Shown here: positions 1-8,357 of the stretch, piece by piece | Numbering within the stretch: position 1 is the stretch's first letter | Layout of the letters: each line of letters begins with the position of its first letter | Assembly: GCA_900553885.1 (NCBI GenBank) | Contig: USFD01000032.1 | Location: 1-32,325 of the forward strand | Origin: an uncultured Ruminococcus sp. | GTDB lineage: Bacteria; Bacillota; Clostridia; Lachnospirales; Lachnospiraceae | Direction: 5' to 3' | Length of the DNA: 32,325 nucleotides | Program-made: the position numbers and the translations under genes | The notes under the pieces: model-generated | Database searches by the model: none | Told to the model about the DNA's origin: nothing | Seen by the model: only the letters and a program-made list of their open reading frames with translations

Positions 1-816
1 CTTGCCATCCATATGAACCGTGAAGCCAATAAAGGGTATGCCTACAATATCCAGAAAGATATGCTGCCCCTTTACGGCAGTATTTCCTCCAGGGGAACAT
101 TTATGAAGAATGTTGCTGACGCTGCCGGTGTAAAAGAAGAGGAGATTCTGGGGCATGACCTGTTTTTATACAACCGGCAGAAAGGCACGGTGTGGGGAGC
201 TTCTCAGGAGTATGTTTCCAGCCCCCGGCTGGACGATCTTCAATGTACTTTTGCATCACTGAAAGGCTTCCTGGCCTCCCCCGGAAAATCCTTCCTGGCC
301 GTCCACTGTGTTCTGGACAACGAAGAAACCGGAAGCGCCACTAAACAGGGCGCCGCGTCCACCTTTCTGTATGATACCCTGACCAGAGCATACTGCAGCC
401 TGGGAATGACAAAGGAGGATTATCTGATTCACCTTGCAGACAGCTTTATGATTTCAGCCGACAATGGCCACGCCGTCCATCCGAACTATGCGGATAAAGC
501 CGATCCCTCCAACCGTCCGTTTCTGAATGAAGGCATCGTAATCAAATTTAACGCCGGACAGAAGTACTGCACCGACGCACTTTCCGCCGCCATGTTCCGG
601 GATATATGCCGGGAAGCCGGCGTGCCGGTTCAGACTTTCGCAAACCGTTCCGATATGGCAGGCGGCTCTACTCTGGGAAATATCTCCAACACACGGGTGG
701 CACTGAACACCGTCGATATCGGCCTGCCTCAGCTTGCCATGCATTCTCCTTACGAGACCGCCGGGACAGAAGACACCGGATATCTGATAAAAGCAGCGGA
801 GAAATTCTTCCTGTAG
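1..816 (+). CDS. M18 family aminopeptidase, 3' part (5' end outside window)
   Basis: The reading frame is open from base 1, so the start lies upstream and about 271 C-terminal residues are visible. The protein matches M18 (aspartyl aminopeptidase-like) metallopeptidases, cytosolic enzymes that remove N-terminal residues from peptides using two metal ions. Visible family motifs are the DNEETGS segment, which carries metal-ligand and catalytic acids, the HAVHPNYADK segment near the middle, and the C-terminal MHSPYETAGTEDTGYL with its metal-binding His. The full protein would be about 430-460 residues by family habit. It ends inside a hairpin terminator and converges on the minus-strand operon that follows. 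Family is secure; exact substrate preference is not visible. Confidence 0.9.
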   Translation, partial: LAIHMNREANKGYAYNIQKDMLPLYGSISSRGTFMKNVADAAGVKEEEILGHDLFLYNRQKGTVWGASQEYVSSPRLDDLQCTFASLKGFLASPGKSFLAVHCVLDNEETGSATKQGAASTFLYDTLTRAYCSLGMTKEDYLIHLADSFMISADNGHAVHPNYADKADPSNRPFLNEGIVIKFNAGQKYCTDALSAAMFRDICREAGVPVQTFANRSDMAGGSTLGNISNTRVALNTVDIGLPQLAMHSPYETAGTEDTGYLIKAAEKFFL

Positions 817-840
817 GAAGGATTTCTCCGCTGTTCTTTT
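795..840. terminator. Bidirectional terminator between M18 peptidase and SGNH gene
   Basis: AGCGGAGAAAT (795-805) pairs with ATTTCTCCGCT (822-832), continued by CTTCC/GGAAG around a TGTA loop. A T-rich tract follows on the plus strand and a shorter one on the minus strand. The peptidase stop codon lies in the loop region, and both converging genes end here. Confidence 0.8.
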
Positions 841-855
841 CTTCTGCTTATCCTG

Positions 856-1824
856 CTATTTCTTTGCTTTTATAGTTCTCTTCTCCACCTCGGCATAATA
901 CTGCCCGGAAAGATTGTCCCATTCCTGATAGCCGTCTTCTCCTCTGTGATCAGGCATGGAGTAATTTTCTGTCAGATATTTTCCCATATAGGCAGTAACT
1001 TTCTGCGCGCCGTGAAGATTAAGATGATCTCCTTTATCATAACTGTCCGTTTTCCAGTCAATCCCGATTTCTTTCGTCTTCATATTCAGGTCAATATACG
1101 GGAGCTCGTTTTCTTTTGCATAATTTTCAATCGCATTATGTTTTTTGTAATTATAATTATGTGGGGAAGGCGCGCTCATGAGCAGCAGAGCTATGTTTTT
1201 CTCCTCGCACATCTTCTTGATGTCTTCCATGTAGTGCCGGACAAATCCGGGGATTTCCTGTACATCTTTTGTTTCTTTCATATACTGATCCGAACCCTCA
1301 TAGGGAACTACCTTATCCCGGATTTCGAACCCTTTAAATACACTGCGTCCCTTATCTTTCTTTCCGTCAAAAATCTGTTTCCACAGATTATGGTAACGGA
1401 AAACAGGGAAATAATAGCGGATGGGCTCAATAATGGACATGGAGACATTTTCCAGAAATCCCGGATCCCGGAACATGGCATTTGTTTCAAGTATCACCAG
1501 TTTCGGCGACTGTGTCTTCAATGCTTCCTTTAACAGAAAACAGGTCTCCTGTATCCTCTGCCCGGGCTGTCCGCAGTTAAAAGAGGTAATCCCCGTCTGG
1601 CTCCACAGATCCATCGGGGACATGGACGTATAACTTTCACTGTCCCCGATCACAAGCACATCCAGCGTCTCTTTCGGTTCTGCACTGACTGTCGCGAATG
1701 CACGGCTTCTCCCCACAATACCGTTTTTCATACTCAGAGCCACTTTCTGCAGGCCGAAAGAAAGCCCTCCCAGCAGCAGTACGAAAATTAAAATAAATAA
1801 AATAATTCTCTTTTTTGTTTTCAA
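856..1824 (-). CDS. Membrane-anchored SGNH/GDSL hydrolase, DltD-like, last gene of a Dlt-like operon
   Basis: 322 residues from a TTG start preceded by GAGGAGGAAGG. Residues 7-26 form one N-terminal membrane helix, so the catalytic domain should face outside. The block with GDSES (Ser about 62) and a C-terminal D-x-x-x-H (GDHLNLHG) are SGNH-hydrolase signatures; NCGQPGQ and LVILETN fit the other blocks. DltD has the same topology and acts with the MBOAT protein DltB to pass an acyl group onto lipoteichoic acid. Position directly after an MBOAT gene supports a DltD-like transfer role. It is shorter than typical DltD (about 390-420 aa) and could instead belong to an MBOAT-partner SGNH family acting on another glycan. 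Confidence 0.75.
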   Translation of the reverse strand: MKTKKRIILFILIFVLLLGGLSFGLQKVALSMKNGIVGRSRAFATVSAEPKETLDVLVIGDSESYTSMSPMDLWSQTGITSFNCGQPGQRIQETCFLLKEALKTQSPKLVILETNAMFRDPGFLENVSMSIIEPIRYYFPVFRYHNLWKQIFDGKKDKGRSVFKGFEIRDKVVPYEGSDQYMKETKDVQEIPGFVRHYMEDIKKMCEEKNIALLLMSAPSPHNYNYKKHNAIENYAKENELPYIDLNMKTKEIGIDWKTDSYDKGDHLNLHGAQKVTAYMGKYLTENYSMPDHRGEDGYQEWDNLSGQYYAEVEKRTIKAKK

Positions 1825-1856
1825 ACCTTCCTCCTCGTCATACTGTAAATACTCCC

Positions 1857-3446
1857 CTAAAATCCTGCGTATATAAGATCAACTTTCTGATAGCCGTCCC
1901 CATATGCCGCAAATAGAATCACTGCCAGAATCAGCGCATAATATGCACACCAGCGCACCGGAATCCGGCACTGGGCAATCCGTTCTCTCACACATATTCC
2001 CCGTTCTTTTATCATGCCGACTACTGCCACCACAATACAGCCGGCCACAACCGCTATAAGATCAGACTGCTGCAGTCCCAGCTTAAGAAGCGTCCCGTCC
2101 CACAGCTGACGGATCTGAAAGTCCTCAAATATACTCCGGAACATATGCAGTCCTGCCCGGAATCCGTCTGCCCGGAAAAACAGTTCGCCCACAAAAATGA
2201 TGACCCAGGTTTTTGTAATCTGAACTCTACGCCATACCCGGGAATCCTCTCTGATATGACAGGCGCTCAGCACCCGGTCCCTTACCGGCTGCACGGCAAT
2301 GCCCAGCAGAATCAGGGTAAAATAATACAGACCATAGAAAATATAGCTCCATCTGGCGCCATGCCATAATCCGTTGCATATCCAGACCGGAAGAAGGGCC
2401 ATGGCAGACGTTCCCAGCATAGTTATATATTTTCCCAGATGTTTTCTGCCGTACTGATTCCATTTCTTTACAACTCCTGACATGGAAACCGGATAGAAAA
2501 TATATGTTTTAAACCATACTCCCAGTGTAATATGCCATCTTCTCCAGAACTCCGCCGCATTCTTTGCACAGAATGGCTGCCGGAAGTTCTCCGGAAGACG
2601 GACTCCGAAAAGCTCGCCGCTTCCGATAATCATATCCATACATCCTGAAAATTCCATATAGAGCTGTACAGTATAGGCAACGGCCGATACAGCCACAACC
2701 ACGCCGCTGTAGGAAGTATAATGCTTAAACACCATTCCCACCGCAATCGCCAGCCGGTCGGCCACAATCTTTTTCTTAAAAAAGCCCCACAGGATCCGGA
2801 TATATCCATTCTGCAGATTTTTCATTTCCAGCGGTTTTTCTGCAAACAGCGTATCAGCTACATCCGAGTACCTGCTGATCGGCCCTTCCATAATCTGAGG
2901 GAAAAATGCAAGAAAAAGCGCTGTATTCTCCAGACTTGTCTCCGCCTTTATTTTCCCCCAGTACACATCAGCCATATAACTGATGGCCTGCAGAGTATAA
3001 AAAGAAATCCCAATCGGCATAATCAGAGACTTCTCTTCCAGTGAAAACGGAAGATGAAACATTTCCAGTACGCCGGAAATATTCTGGGCAAAGAAATTAT
3101 AATATTTCAGATATGCCAGTACGCCCAGCAGAAGTACAATTCCCAGCAGAAGCACCCGTCTGCTCTGTTTCTGATATGACGCTTTTACCGCCTTCCGCTC
3201 GCTCCCCGAAACTCCGGCGGCGGCAGCTTTTCCCTCCGATTTCAGCCACTCCAGCCAGATGCCGATACAGTGGACCAGCAGCGTAGTTCCCAGAAGGTAT
3301 ACCAGCAGCTTTCCGCTGAACAGATAAAAGAATACGTAGCCGGATACCAGCAGCACCCGCCTGCGCCAGCCTTTCGGCGCAAGCTGGTAAGCTGCCAGAC
3401 ATACCGGGAGGAACAAAAGAATATATAATAATGAATCGTAAGACAT
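1857..3446 (-). CDS. MBOAT family O-acyltransferase, DltB/AlgI-like
   Basis: 529 residues with about ten or more hydrophobic segments. The MBOAT core is clear: PQIMEGPISRY near 183-193, the FWRRWHITLG block with His305, and NGLWHGARW with the presumed catalytic His362. MBOAT proteins move an acyl group from a carrier across the membrane to an acceptor; DltB takes D-alanyl from its carrier DltC. It starts 3 bases after the carrier-protein stop codon, with GGAG upstream, which indicates translation from one mRNA. An unusual hydrophilic insert of about 30 residues (69-98) lies between early helices. It is longer than typical DltB (about 400 aa) and nearer to AlgI/PatA-like length. Confidence 0.88.
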   Translation of the reverse strand: MSYDSLLYILLFLPVCLAAYQLAPKGWRRRVLLVSGYVFFYLFSGKLLVYLLGTTLLVHCIGIWLEWLKSEGKAAAAGVSGSERKAVKASYQKQSRRVLLLGIVLLLGVLAYLKYYNFFAQNISGVLEMFHLPFSLEEKSLIMPIGISFYTLQAISYMADVYWGKIKAETSLENTALFLAFFPQIMEGPISRYSDVADTLFAEKPLEMKNLQNGYIRILWGFFKKKIVADRLAIAVGMVFKHYTSYSGVVVAVSAVAYTVQLYMEFSGCMDMIIGSGELFGVRLPENFRQPFCAKNAAEFWRRWHITLGVWFKTYIFYPVSMSGVVKKWNQYGRKHLGKYITMLGTSAMALLPVWICNGLWHGARWSYIFYGLYYFTLILLGIAVQPVRDRVLSACHIREDSRVWRRVQITKTWVIIFVGELFFRADGFRAGLHMFRSIFEDFQIRQLWDGTLLKLGLQQSDLIAVVAGCIVVAVVGMIKERGICVRERIAQCRIPVRWCAYYALILAVILFAAYGDGYQKVDLIYAGF

Positions 3447-3449
3447 TGT

Positions 3450-3677
3450 TTAATTCTCCTGCAGTCTGCAAACCATTCTGTAAATTGCCTCGGCAGAATT
3501 AAAGTTCTCCGGAACCATCTCAGATGCCTCGATTGAAATATCAAACGCGTCTTCAAGTTCCGCCACTAAAGTAATCACTCCGAAAGAGTCAAGCAGTCTG
3601 TCATCAATCAGCGCCTGTTCCTTCTCATAATCAATGCTGTCGTCAATCTCCCGTAAAATATTCATTAAAGTTTCCAT
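3450..3677 (-). CDS. Acyl/aminoacyl carrier protein, DltC-like
   Basis: 75-residue acidic protein with the carrier-protein motif LLDSFGV. Ser31 would carry the phosphopantetheine arm. Length and helix pattern match DltC and ACP proteins. The start has AGGAGG nine bases upstream and overlaps the preceding decarboxylase gene by 13 bases; the MBOAT gene follows after 3 bases. The carrier would take the aminoacyl group made by the adenylating enzyme and present it to the MBOAT protein. A D-alanyl carrier is the default reading, but the extra decarboxylase makes the cargo uncertain. Confidence 0.85.
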   Translation of the reverse strand: METLMNILREIDDSIDYEKEQALIDDRLLDSFGVITLVAELEDAFDISIEASEMVPENFNSAEAIYRMVCRLQEN

Positions 3678-4924
3678 CCTGATAAACCTCCTGCAATCTC
3701 TGTTATTTCTTCTGTCGTACGGCTTTTTCTGCCGTCATCGCCGTCTTCCGGCATATTCCACAAATAGGTATCTCTCTGCTTTCTCATCAGATGCCATCCT
3801 TCTTCTTTCTGGTATGTCACAACCGACGGAAGGGGATGACTTAAGAACAAGGACATGCCTTCCATTGCGGAATAGGCTCCCGTCCGCTCAAAAACAAGGA
3901 TTTTTCTGTTCTGAACTCCCGTCAGTTTTACATCTCTGCACAGTACATCATTTACCGTACAGAGTGCGCCGCATATCGTCCATGCTTTTTCCCTGCCCTG
4001 GGCTTCCCCCGGGATCACCTGTATGTGAGGCTCGTACATTCCCCGGATCTGTCCGTCATAATTGATCTGGTGGTTTCCGCCGTCCACGATACAGTACTGG
4101 GTGTCGCCATTCTTCTTTATATCCCGGATCTGCGTCAGATAATAACCGCACTCGGCCGCAATGGCCCGTCCCAGTTCGATTGTCACATGTCCTTTCCAGC
4201 GCATGGAATCAATGGCTTTTCTGAGACCGGACAGCCCTTCCTCTTCATACGTCTGCGCGCCTTTTCCACGGAAGTACGGCACTGCAATACCCGGCCCGTA
4301 TTCCAGACAGGGAACAGATACTTTCCACTCGTCGCGCATCCGCATCAGCAGATCATCCAGCATGGCAATCTCCTTCTCCAGCTGCTTCAGAGAACGTTTC
4401 TGAGTTCCGGAGAAATAATGAATCCCCTCCACTTCAAGATACGGACTCATGTTTACTACATTAAATACACTTTGAAGCATATCCTCATCCATTCCGAACT
4501 GATTGCCGCTTGTAAGTCTGGGGTACAGTCTGAGTTTTACCCTGTGGGCATCGCTCCACTCCACAAAATAATGAAGCTGCTTTACCGATTCCACTGTATA
4601 CGCACAGCGCCCCTGACAGTATTCCAGAATCCGGAATATATCTTCCTTCCTCTTGAGAACTCCGGATATAAACAGTTTCTCCGTCGGAATCCTGAGCTTC
4701 CTGCAGATCTCAAATTCGCCCATGGAACACACTTCAATCCGGTCCGCTTTCCGGGACATGTGGGCAGTCAGAAAGGGATTTGCCTTCATTGCATAGCACA
4801 GGCCCATATCCTTCCCAAAAGCATTCCGAAGCCTTAAAGTCTGATCCGTCAGCAGATCCAGATCAAACACATACAAAGGAGTTCCATAGCGGGCTGCCGC
4901 ATATTCCAGTTGTTCTTTTTTCAA
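3665..4924 (-). CDS. Fold-type III PLP-dependent decarboxylase (LysA/ornithine decarboxylase-like) inside a Dlt-like operon
   Basis: 419 residues. YAMKANPF carries the PLP lysine (Lys47). GIHYFSGTQ corresponds to the His-containing block, ELGR (250-253) to the EPGR phosphate-binding motif, GALCTVNDVL with Cys322 to the C-x-x-x-D substrate/dimer block, and ERTGAYS to the GAY motif. These define the diaminopimelate/ornithine decarboxylase family, whose members decarboxylate basic or D-configured amino acids. The usual glycine-rich GGG element is replaced by YGPGIA and EPGR by ELGR, so it is a divergent branch. It begins 5 bases after the adenylating enzyme's stop and overlaps the carrier-protein gene. 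It may make or adapt the amine attached by this operon, or act as a racemase-like enzyme; the substrate cannot be read from the sequence. Confidence 0.8.
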   Translation of the reverse strand: MKKEQLEYAAARYGTPLYVFDLDLLTDQTLRLRNAFGKDMGLCYAMKANPFLTAHMSRKADRIEVCSMGEFEICRKLRIPTEKLFISGVLKRKEDIFRILEYCQGRCAYTVESVKQLHYFVEWSDAHRVKLRLYPRLTSGNQFGMDEDMLQSVFNVVNMSPYLEVEGIHYFSGTQKRSLKQLEKEIAMLDDLLMRMRDEWKVSVPCLEYGPGIAVPYFRGKGAQTYEEEGLSGLRKAIDSMRWKGHVTIELGRAIAAECGYYLTQIRDIKKNGDTQYCIVDGGNHQINYDGQIRGMYEPHIQVIPGEAQGREKAWTICGALCTVNDVLCRDVKLTGVQNRKILVFERTGAYSAMEGMSLFLSHPLPSVVTYQKEEGWHLMRKQRDTYLWNMPEDGDDGRKSRTTEEITEIAGGLSGWKL

Positions 4925-4929
4925 ATTTC

Positions 4930-6492
4930 CTACCTTCCTTTCTCAGCCGCAATTTTTTTCAGATAATCCCGGTCTGTTTTTCCGTTTTTATTCAGCGGCA
5001 TAACACTCATCTGAACCAGGCGGGGAGGCACCATGTAAAGTGGGAGTTTTTTCTTCAGCGTTCTGCGCACTTCTGAAGATTCTGCATCCCCCATATAAAA
5101 TCCGACAATACGGTTTCTCTCCCGGTCAAATATGCAGCAGCTCCGCTGAATGTTCTCTACGCTGTTCATGGCGCTTTCTATTTCTTCAAGCTCGATCCGG
5201 TGTCCCATATGCTTGATCTGAAAATCTTTCCGTCCGGCGAATACCAGCTCTCCATCTTCATCAAAGCATCCCATATCACCGGTTTTATAAATCCTTGTCT
5301 TTTCCTTTCCGTTCACCGGATACAGAATAAATCTCTGCGCCGTCTGTTCCGGATTGCGGTAATAACCTTCCGCCAGGGACTCTCCAGCCACACAGATCTC
5401 TCCCTGCTGCCCCGGCGCAGCGATTTTTCTGCCCTCCTCATCCAGAAGGAATACAACCCGTCCCGGGAATGCCCGTCCCGCAGGAATTTTCTCCTTATCG
5501 CCATACTGGCGCTTTACACGGTAAAATGTGCAGTTACAGGTTATTTCAGTCGGTCCGTATAAGTTCACAAACTCTGCGTCCGGAAGAGCATCCTGCCAGA
5601 GTCTCAGCTGTTTTGGCGGCATGGCCTCGCCGCTGAACATCACCTTATTTACCTGCTCCGGCACTCGGTAGGCCAGACCTTTCAGCGAGGATACAAGCGT
5701 CAGCGCGGACACAGCCCAGATCAGAGTTGTCACCCTACGCTCACACAGATCATCCAGAAGTCTGGGCGGCGTTGAAAAATACTCTTTCGGGATCAGCGCC
5801 AGTTCCGCCCCCGTCATCACCGCCGAATAAATGTCTTTTACCGATACGTCGAAATCAAAGGGCGCCTGATTTCCCAGCACATCCTGCTCTGTTATATGGA
5901 AGCATTCCGTAAAATGTCCGATAAACTGCAGCACAGCCCCATGGCTTACAATTACCGCTTTGGGATTTCCCGTGGAACCGGATGTAAACAGCCCGTACAG
6001 CGGATCGGTTCGGCGCCTTTTCATCCGGATCTTTGCAAGCAGCTCCGGATCCACTTCCGACTGAAGCAGATCTTCCGCCAGTACCGGCTTCAGCTTTCCG
6101 TCCGCCAGAAGCCCGGCATTCTCCAGAAGCCTTTTTCCATTCTCGTCTGCAATAACCGTCTCCGCCTCCAGAGTCTGGAAGATTTTCTTCAGACGGTCTC
6201 CCGGATTGTCCGGATTTACCGGGACATAAAAGCATCCCGCATATACGGTTCCGAACATAGCAGCCAGAGTAACTGCGCTTTTTTCCATAAGAACAGGTAC
6301 CGGCCTCCCCTCCGGAACCAGGCGGCCAAGCCCGCTTCCGATTTTCCGGGCCATTACGGCAAGCTCATGCCATGTCAGTGACAATCTTGTGTCAGACACG
6401 GCAGTTTTATATCTGTACTTCTCTTCGGTCTGTTCCAGGCTGTCGAGAATGCTGTTATATTCTTCTTGTGTGTCTCTGTTTTTTAAAGTCAT
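4930..6492 (-). CDS. Amino acid adenylating enzyme, DltA-like (aminoacyl carrier protein ligase)
   Basis: 520 residues with the adenylation-domain motifs in order: LFTSGSTGNPKAV (168-180), FDFDVSVKD (212-220), NLYGPTE (310-316), GEICVAGESLAEGYYR, YKTGD (402-406), the FAGRKDFQIKHMGHRIELEEIE hinge region (418-439) and the catalytic lysine in NKNGKTDR (Lys505). The layout and FDFDVSV block fit DltA, which activates D-Ala with ATP and loads it on DltC. The DltA block FCGE, whose Cys lies next to the alanine side chain, reads FSGE here (Ser287). First gene of the five-gene operon; no strong terminator lies between the genes. Substrate could be D-Ala, another small amino acid or a decarboxylation-related compound. 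Confidence 0.85.
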   Translation of the reverse strand: MTLKNRDTQEEYNSILDSLEQTEEKYRYKTAVSDTRLSLTWHELAVMARKIGSGLGRLVPEGRPVPVLMEKSAVTLAAMFGTVYAGCFYVPVNPDNPGDRLKKIFQTLEAETVIADENGKRLLENAGLLADGKLKPVLAEDLLQSEVDPELLAKIRMKRRRTDPLYGLFTSGSTGNPKAVIVSHGAVLQFIGHFTECFHITEQDVLGNQAPFDFDVSVKDIYSAVMTGAELALIPKEYFSTPPRLLDDLCERRVTTLIWAVSALTLVSSLKGLAYRVPEQVNKVMFSGEAMPPKQLRLWQDALPDAEFVNLYGPTEITCNCTFYRVKRQYGDKEKIPAGRAFPGRVVFLLDEEGRKIAAPGQQGEICVAGESLAEGYYRNPEQTAQRFILYPVNGKEKTRIYKTGDMGCFDEDGELVFAGRKDFQIKHMGHRIELEEIESAMNSVENIQRSCCIFDRERNRIVGFYMGDAESSEVRRTLKKKLPLYMVPPRLVQMSVMPLNKNGKTDRDYLKKIAAEKGR

Positions 6493-6560
6493 TTGTCATC
6501 ACCCCTTACGTCTTTGTTGGGATTTATTGTAAAGGGAAGATATTAATATGTCCTGTAATA

Positions 6561-6591
6561 ATTCTTAAGATGATATGTATACATTCTTAAG
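6561..6591 (-). promoter_or_regulatory. Paired 9-bp direct repeats upstream of the Dlt-like operon (candidate activator site)
   Basis: ATTCTTAAG occurs at 6561-6569 and again at 6583-6591 on the plus strand (CTTAAGAAT on the coding strand), 22 bp start to start with a 13-bp spacer. LytTR-family regulators such as AgrA bind 9-bp direct repeats ending in TTAAG with 12-13 bp spacing, so the geometry fits. On the coding strand the repeats lie just upstream of an AT-rich TATTAAT stretch that could be the -10. The regulator itself is not in the window. Confidence 0.4.
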
Positions 6592-6723
6592 GTAATCTGT
6601 ATCTGGATTTATCAGAGGAAACTTCCCGAGAAATTTCCAAAAAGATTCCGTACTCCCTCTCCCGGTTCAAACCGGACGGAAATGCGGAGCTGGGGAACCC
6701 TCTTCCATTTCGGAATAAAAAAT

Positions 6724-6823
6724 AAGGAACTCAGGATCTGATTAAAAGCAGAGCCAGAGATGAAAAACTTGCTTCACTCGAACAGTTTCATCTCTGACTC
6801 CGACATCAGATTCTGAGTCCCTT
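6724..6823 (-). terminator. Long nested hairpin, probable GH3 terminator
   Basis: Outer arms 6724-6742 (AAGGAACTCAGGATCTGAT) and 6805-6823 pair over 19 bp with two G-T pairs. Inner arms CAGAGATGAAA (6755-6765) and TTTCATCTCTG (6786-6796) pair perfectly. On the minus strand it is followed by CCTTATTTTTTATT and on the plus strand by GTTTTT, so it can act in both directions. Confidence 0.7.
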
Positions 6824-6895
6824 GTTTTTCTGACAATTCCTTCAGGTCACCAGGTTCCCCCCCTCGCGTCTCCTGTATATTCTATTTATTCCCTT

Positions 6896-8230
6896 TTATT
6901 CCATCTCCAGTTTGATCTCCAGAATCCTTCTTACCGATTCGTCAATCCGATCTTCCGTCAGTTCTCCGTTTTCCAGAGCAGACATAACGCCTTCATACGC
7001 TGCCTGAAAATCTGCCGGCATAAGGAGCATATCCGCCCCCGCATTCAGGGCGGCCACTGCAGCCTCCCCGGAGGAATACTGCTCTGTAATGGCTCCCATA
7101 TTCAGTGCGTCTGTTATTACCAGCCCGTCAAATCCCATGTCTTCTCTGAGAAGGTCTGTAACCAGCTTCCGGGACAGAGTAGCCGGTGTATTATCCCCGG
7201 TCACTTCCGGACAGGCAATATGGCTGACCATAATGACCTGCAGTCCGTTGTCCACCCCGTCCTGAAACGGAACCAGAGCTCCGCTTTTCAGCTCTTCCAG
7301 ATTATCCTCCACATAAACATAGCCCTCATGGGAATCCGCCGTAGTCCCTCCATGTCCGGGGAAATGTTTGTACATGCCGATAATTCCCTGATCATTCAGC
7401 CCTTTCAGTTCTGCCGCCGCCATCCGGGATACCAGATCCGGATCCGAACCGAAGGACCGGTACTTTACCACTTCATTTGCCGGATTGGTCAGCACATCCG
7501 CATCCGGCGCCGCATCCATATTAAAGCCCAGGTCTTTCAGATAGGCGCCAATGGTACTTCCGGTCTTATATGCCTCCTGCGTATCGCCGCCAGCGCCCAC
7601 GTCGCTCATATTTCCGATCTCAGGCACGCCAAATGCAGGATTGCTTCCCACTCTTGCCACCTGTCCGCCTTCTTCATCCACGGACAGGAAGACGGGGAAT
7701 CCGCACCGGGCAGACGCATACTCCTGCGTGTTTTCAAGCATGGTTCTGGTCTGGTCCGGATCTTTCAGATTCTGGGAAAAATAAATCAGACCTCCCACCG
7801 GATGTTCCTCCAGGGCCTCCCTGGTGCCGTCCCCGGCCTGGATCACCGTTCCCACCCCGGTCAGCGCCTCCGGAGTAATCATAAAAAGCTGGTTTACCTT
7901 TTCTTCCAGAGTCATTGCCTCCAGCACACGGTCAATCTTCATGTCCTGCCAGGTCTCTTCCGCCTCCGGACCGGCGCCGGATACCTCCGCAGCTGCCTGA
8001 ACCCCGGCTTTTGCAAAAGGCACTCCCAGGGGAAGGGGCGCAAAACTCTCTGCCCCTTTCTTCCCGGCCGGACCGGTCAGGAACCAGAAGGCGCCTGCTC
8101 CCAGAAGGACGCACAGCAGAACTGCCGGAACCGTCCACAGAATCCATCTGCCGCCTTTCTTTCTCTGCTTATTTCTTCTGCCGGATCTGTTGCTTTTTCC
8201 GGAATTGTACCGTCCGTTTCTGTGGTGCAT
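6896..8230 (-). CDS. Membrane-anchored GH3 beta-N-acetylhexosaminidase (NagZ-like)
   Basis: 444 residues from the ATG at 8230; a TTG at 8341 would add 37 residues. After an Arg/Lys/Gly-rich N-terminus there is one membrane helix (about 30-51) and then a GH3 catalytic domain. FLSVDEEGGQVARV, KHFPGHGGTTADSHEG (about 288-303) and VITDALNMGAI (nucleophile Asp374) are GH3 motifs; the Asp-His dyad in the DSH loop marks the N-acetylglucosaminidase branch that removes GlcNAc during peptidoglycan turnover. The anchor suggests action at the outer face of the membrane. The 8230 start is chosen because a well-expressed-looking upstream ORF ends one base before it (TAACATG). A nested hairpin terminator follows. 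Confidence 0.85.
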   Translation of the reverse strand: MHHRNGRYNSGKSNRSGRRNKQRKKGGRWILWTVPAVLLCVLLGAGAFWFLTGPAGKKGAESFAPLPLGVPFAKAGVQAAAEVSGAGPEAEETWQDMKIDRVLEAMTLEEKVNQLFMITPEALTGVGTVIQAGDGTREALEEHPVGGLIYFSQNLKDPDQTRTMLENTQEYASARCGFPVFLSVDEEGGQVARVGSNPAFGVPEIGNMSDVGAGGDTQEAYKTGSTIGAYLKDLGFNMDAAPDADVLTNPANEVVKYRSFGSDPDLVSRMAAAELKGLNDQGIIGMYKHFPGHGGTTADSHEGYVYVEDNLEELKSGALVPFQDGVDNGLQVIMVSHIACPEVTGDNTPATLSRKLVTDLLREDMGFDGLVITDALNMGAITEQYSSGEAAVAALNAGADMLLMPADFQAAYEGVMSALENGELTEDRIDESVRRILEIKLEME

Positions 8231-8231
8231 G

Positions 8232-8357
8232 TTACTTTTCCGCCCTTTCTGTCTTTTCTGTTTCTCTTTCTGTCTGCGGTACGCCTGATATATTCCGGAA
8301 CCGGCAACGCCTGCAGGAACGTTTTCCGCGCACCGTTTCAATGATATTCATTTTCAT
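8232..8357 (-). CDS. Short upstream ORF (41 aa), possibly translationally coupled to the GH3 gene
   Basis: ATG at 8357 has the best ribosome binding site of the locus (AGGAGG at 8366-8371, eight bases upstream) and reads 41 Arg/Lys/Glu-rich codons to a TAA at 8232, one base before the GH3 ATG at 8230. It could be a leader peptide that couples translation, or the true start of the GH3 gene followed by a frameshift. The peptide resembles nothing I recognise. Confidence 0.4.
   Translation of the reverse strand: MKMNIIETVRGKRSCRRCRFRNISGVPQTERETEKTERAEK

Larger units (their letters stand above)
6493..6895. other. 403-base non-coding interval between GH3 gene and Dlt-like operon
   Basis: I see no convincing gene here. 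It holds, from right to left, the GH3 terminator hairpin (6724-6823) inside a wider imperfect inverted repeat (6693-6860), a small CCGGTT/ACCGG hairpin near 6662-6675, and paired direct repeats with a likely promoter upstream of the adenylating-enzyme gene. Confidence 0.6.

Noticed and set aside
7220..8344. 374-codon plus-strand ORF
   Set aside because: Antisense shadow of the GH3 gene, with no ribosome site and low-complexity composition.
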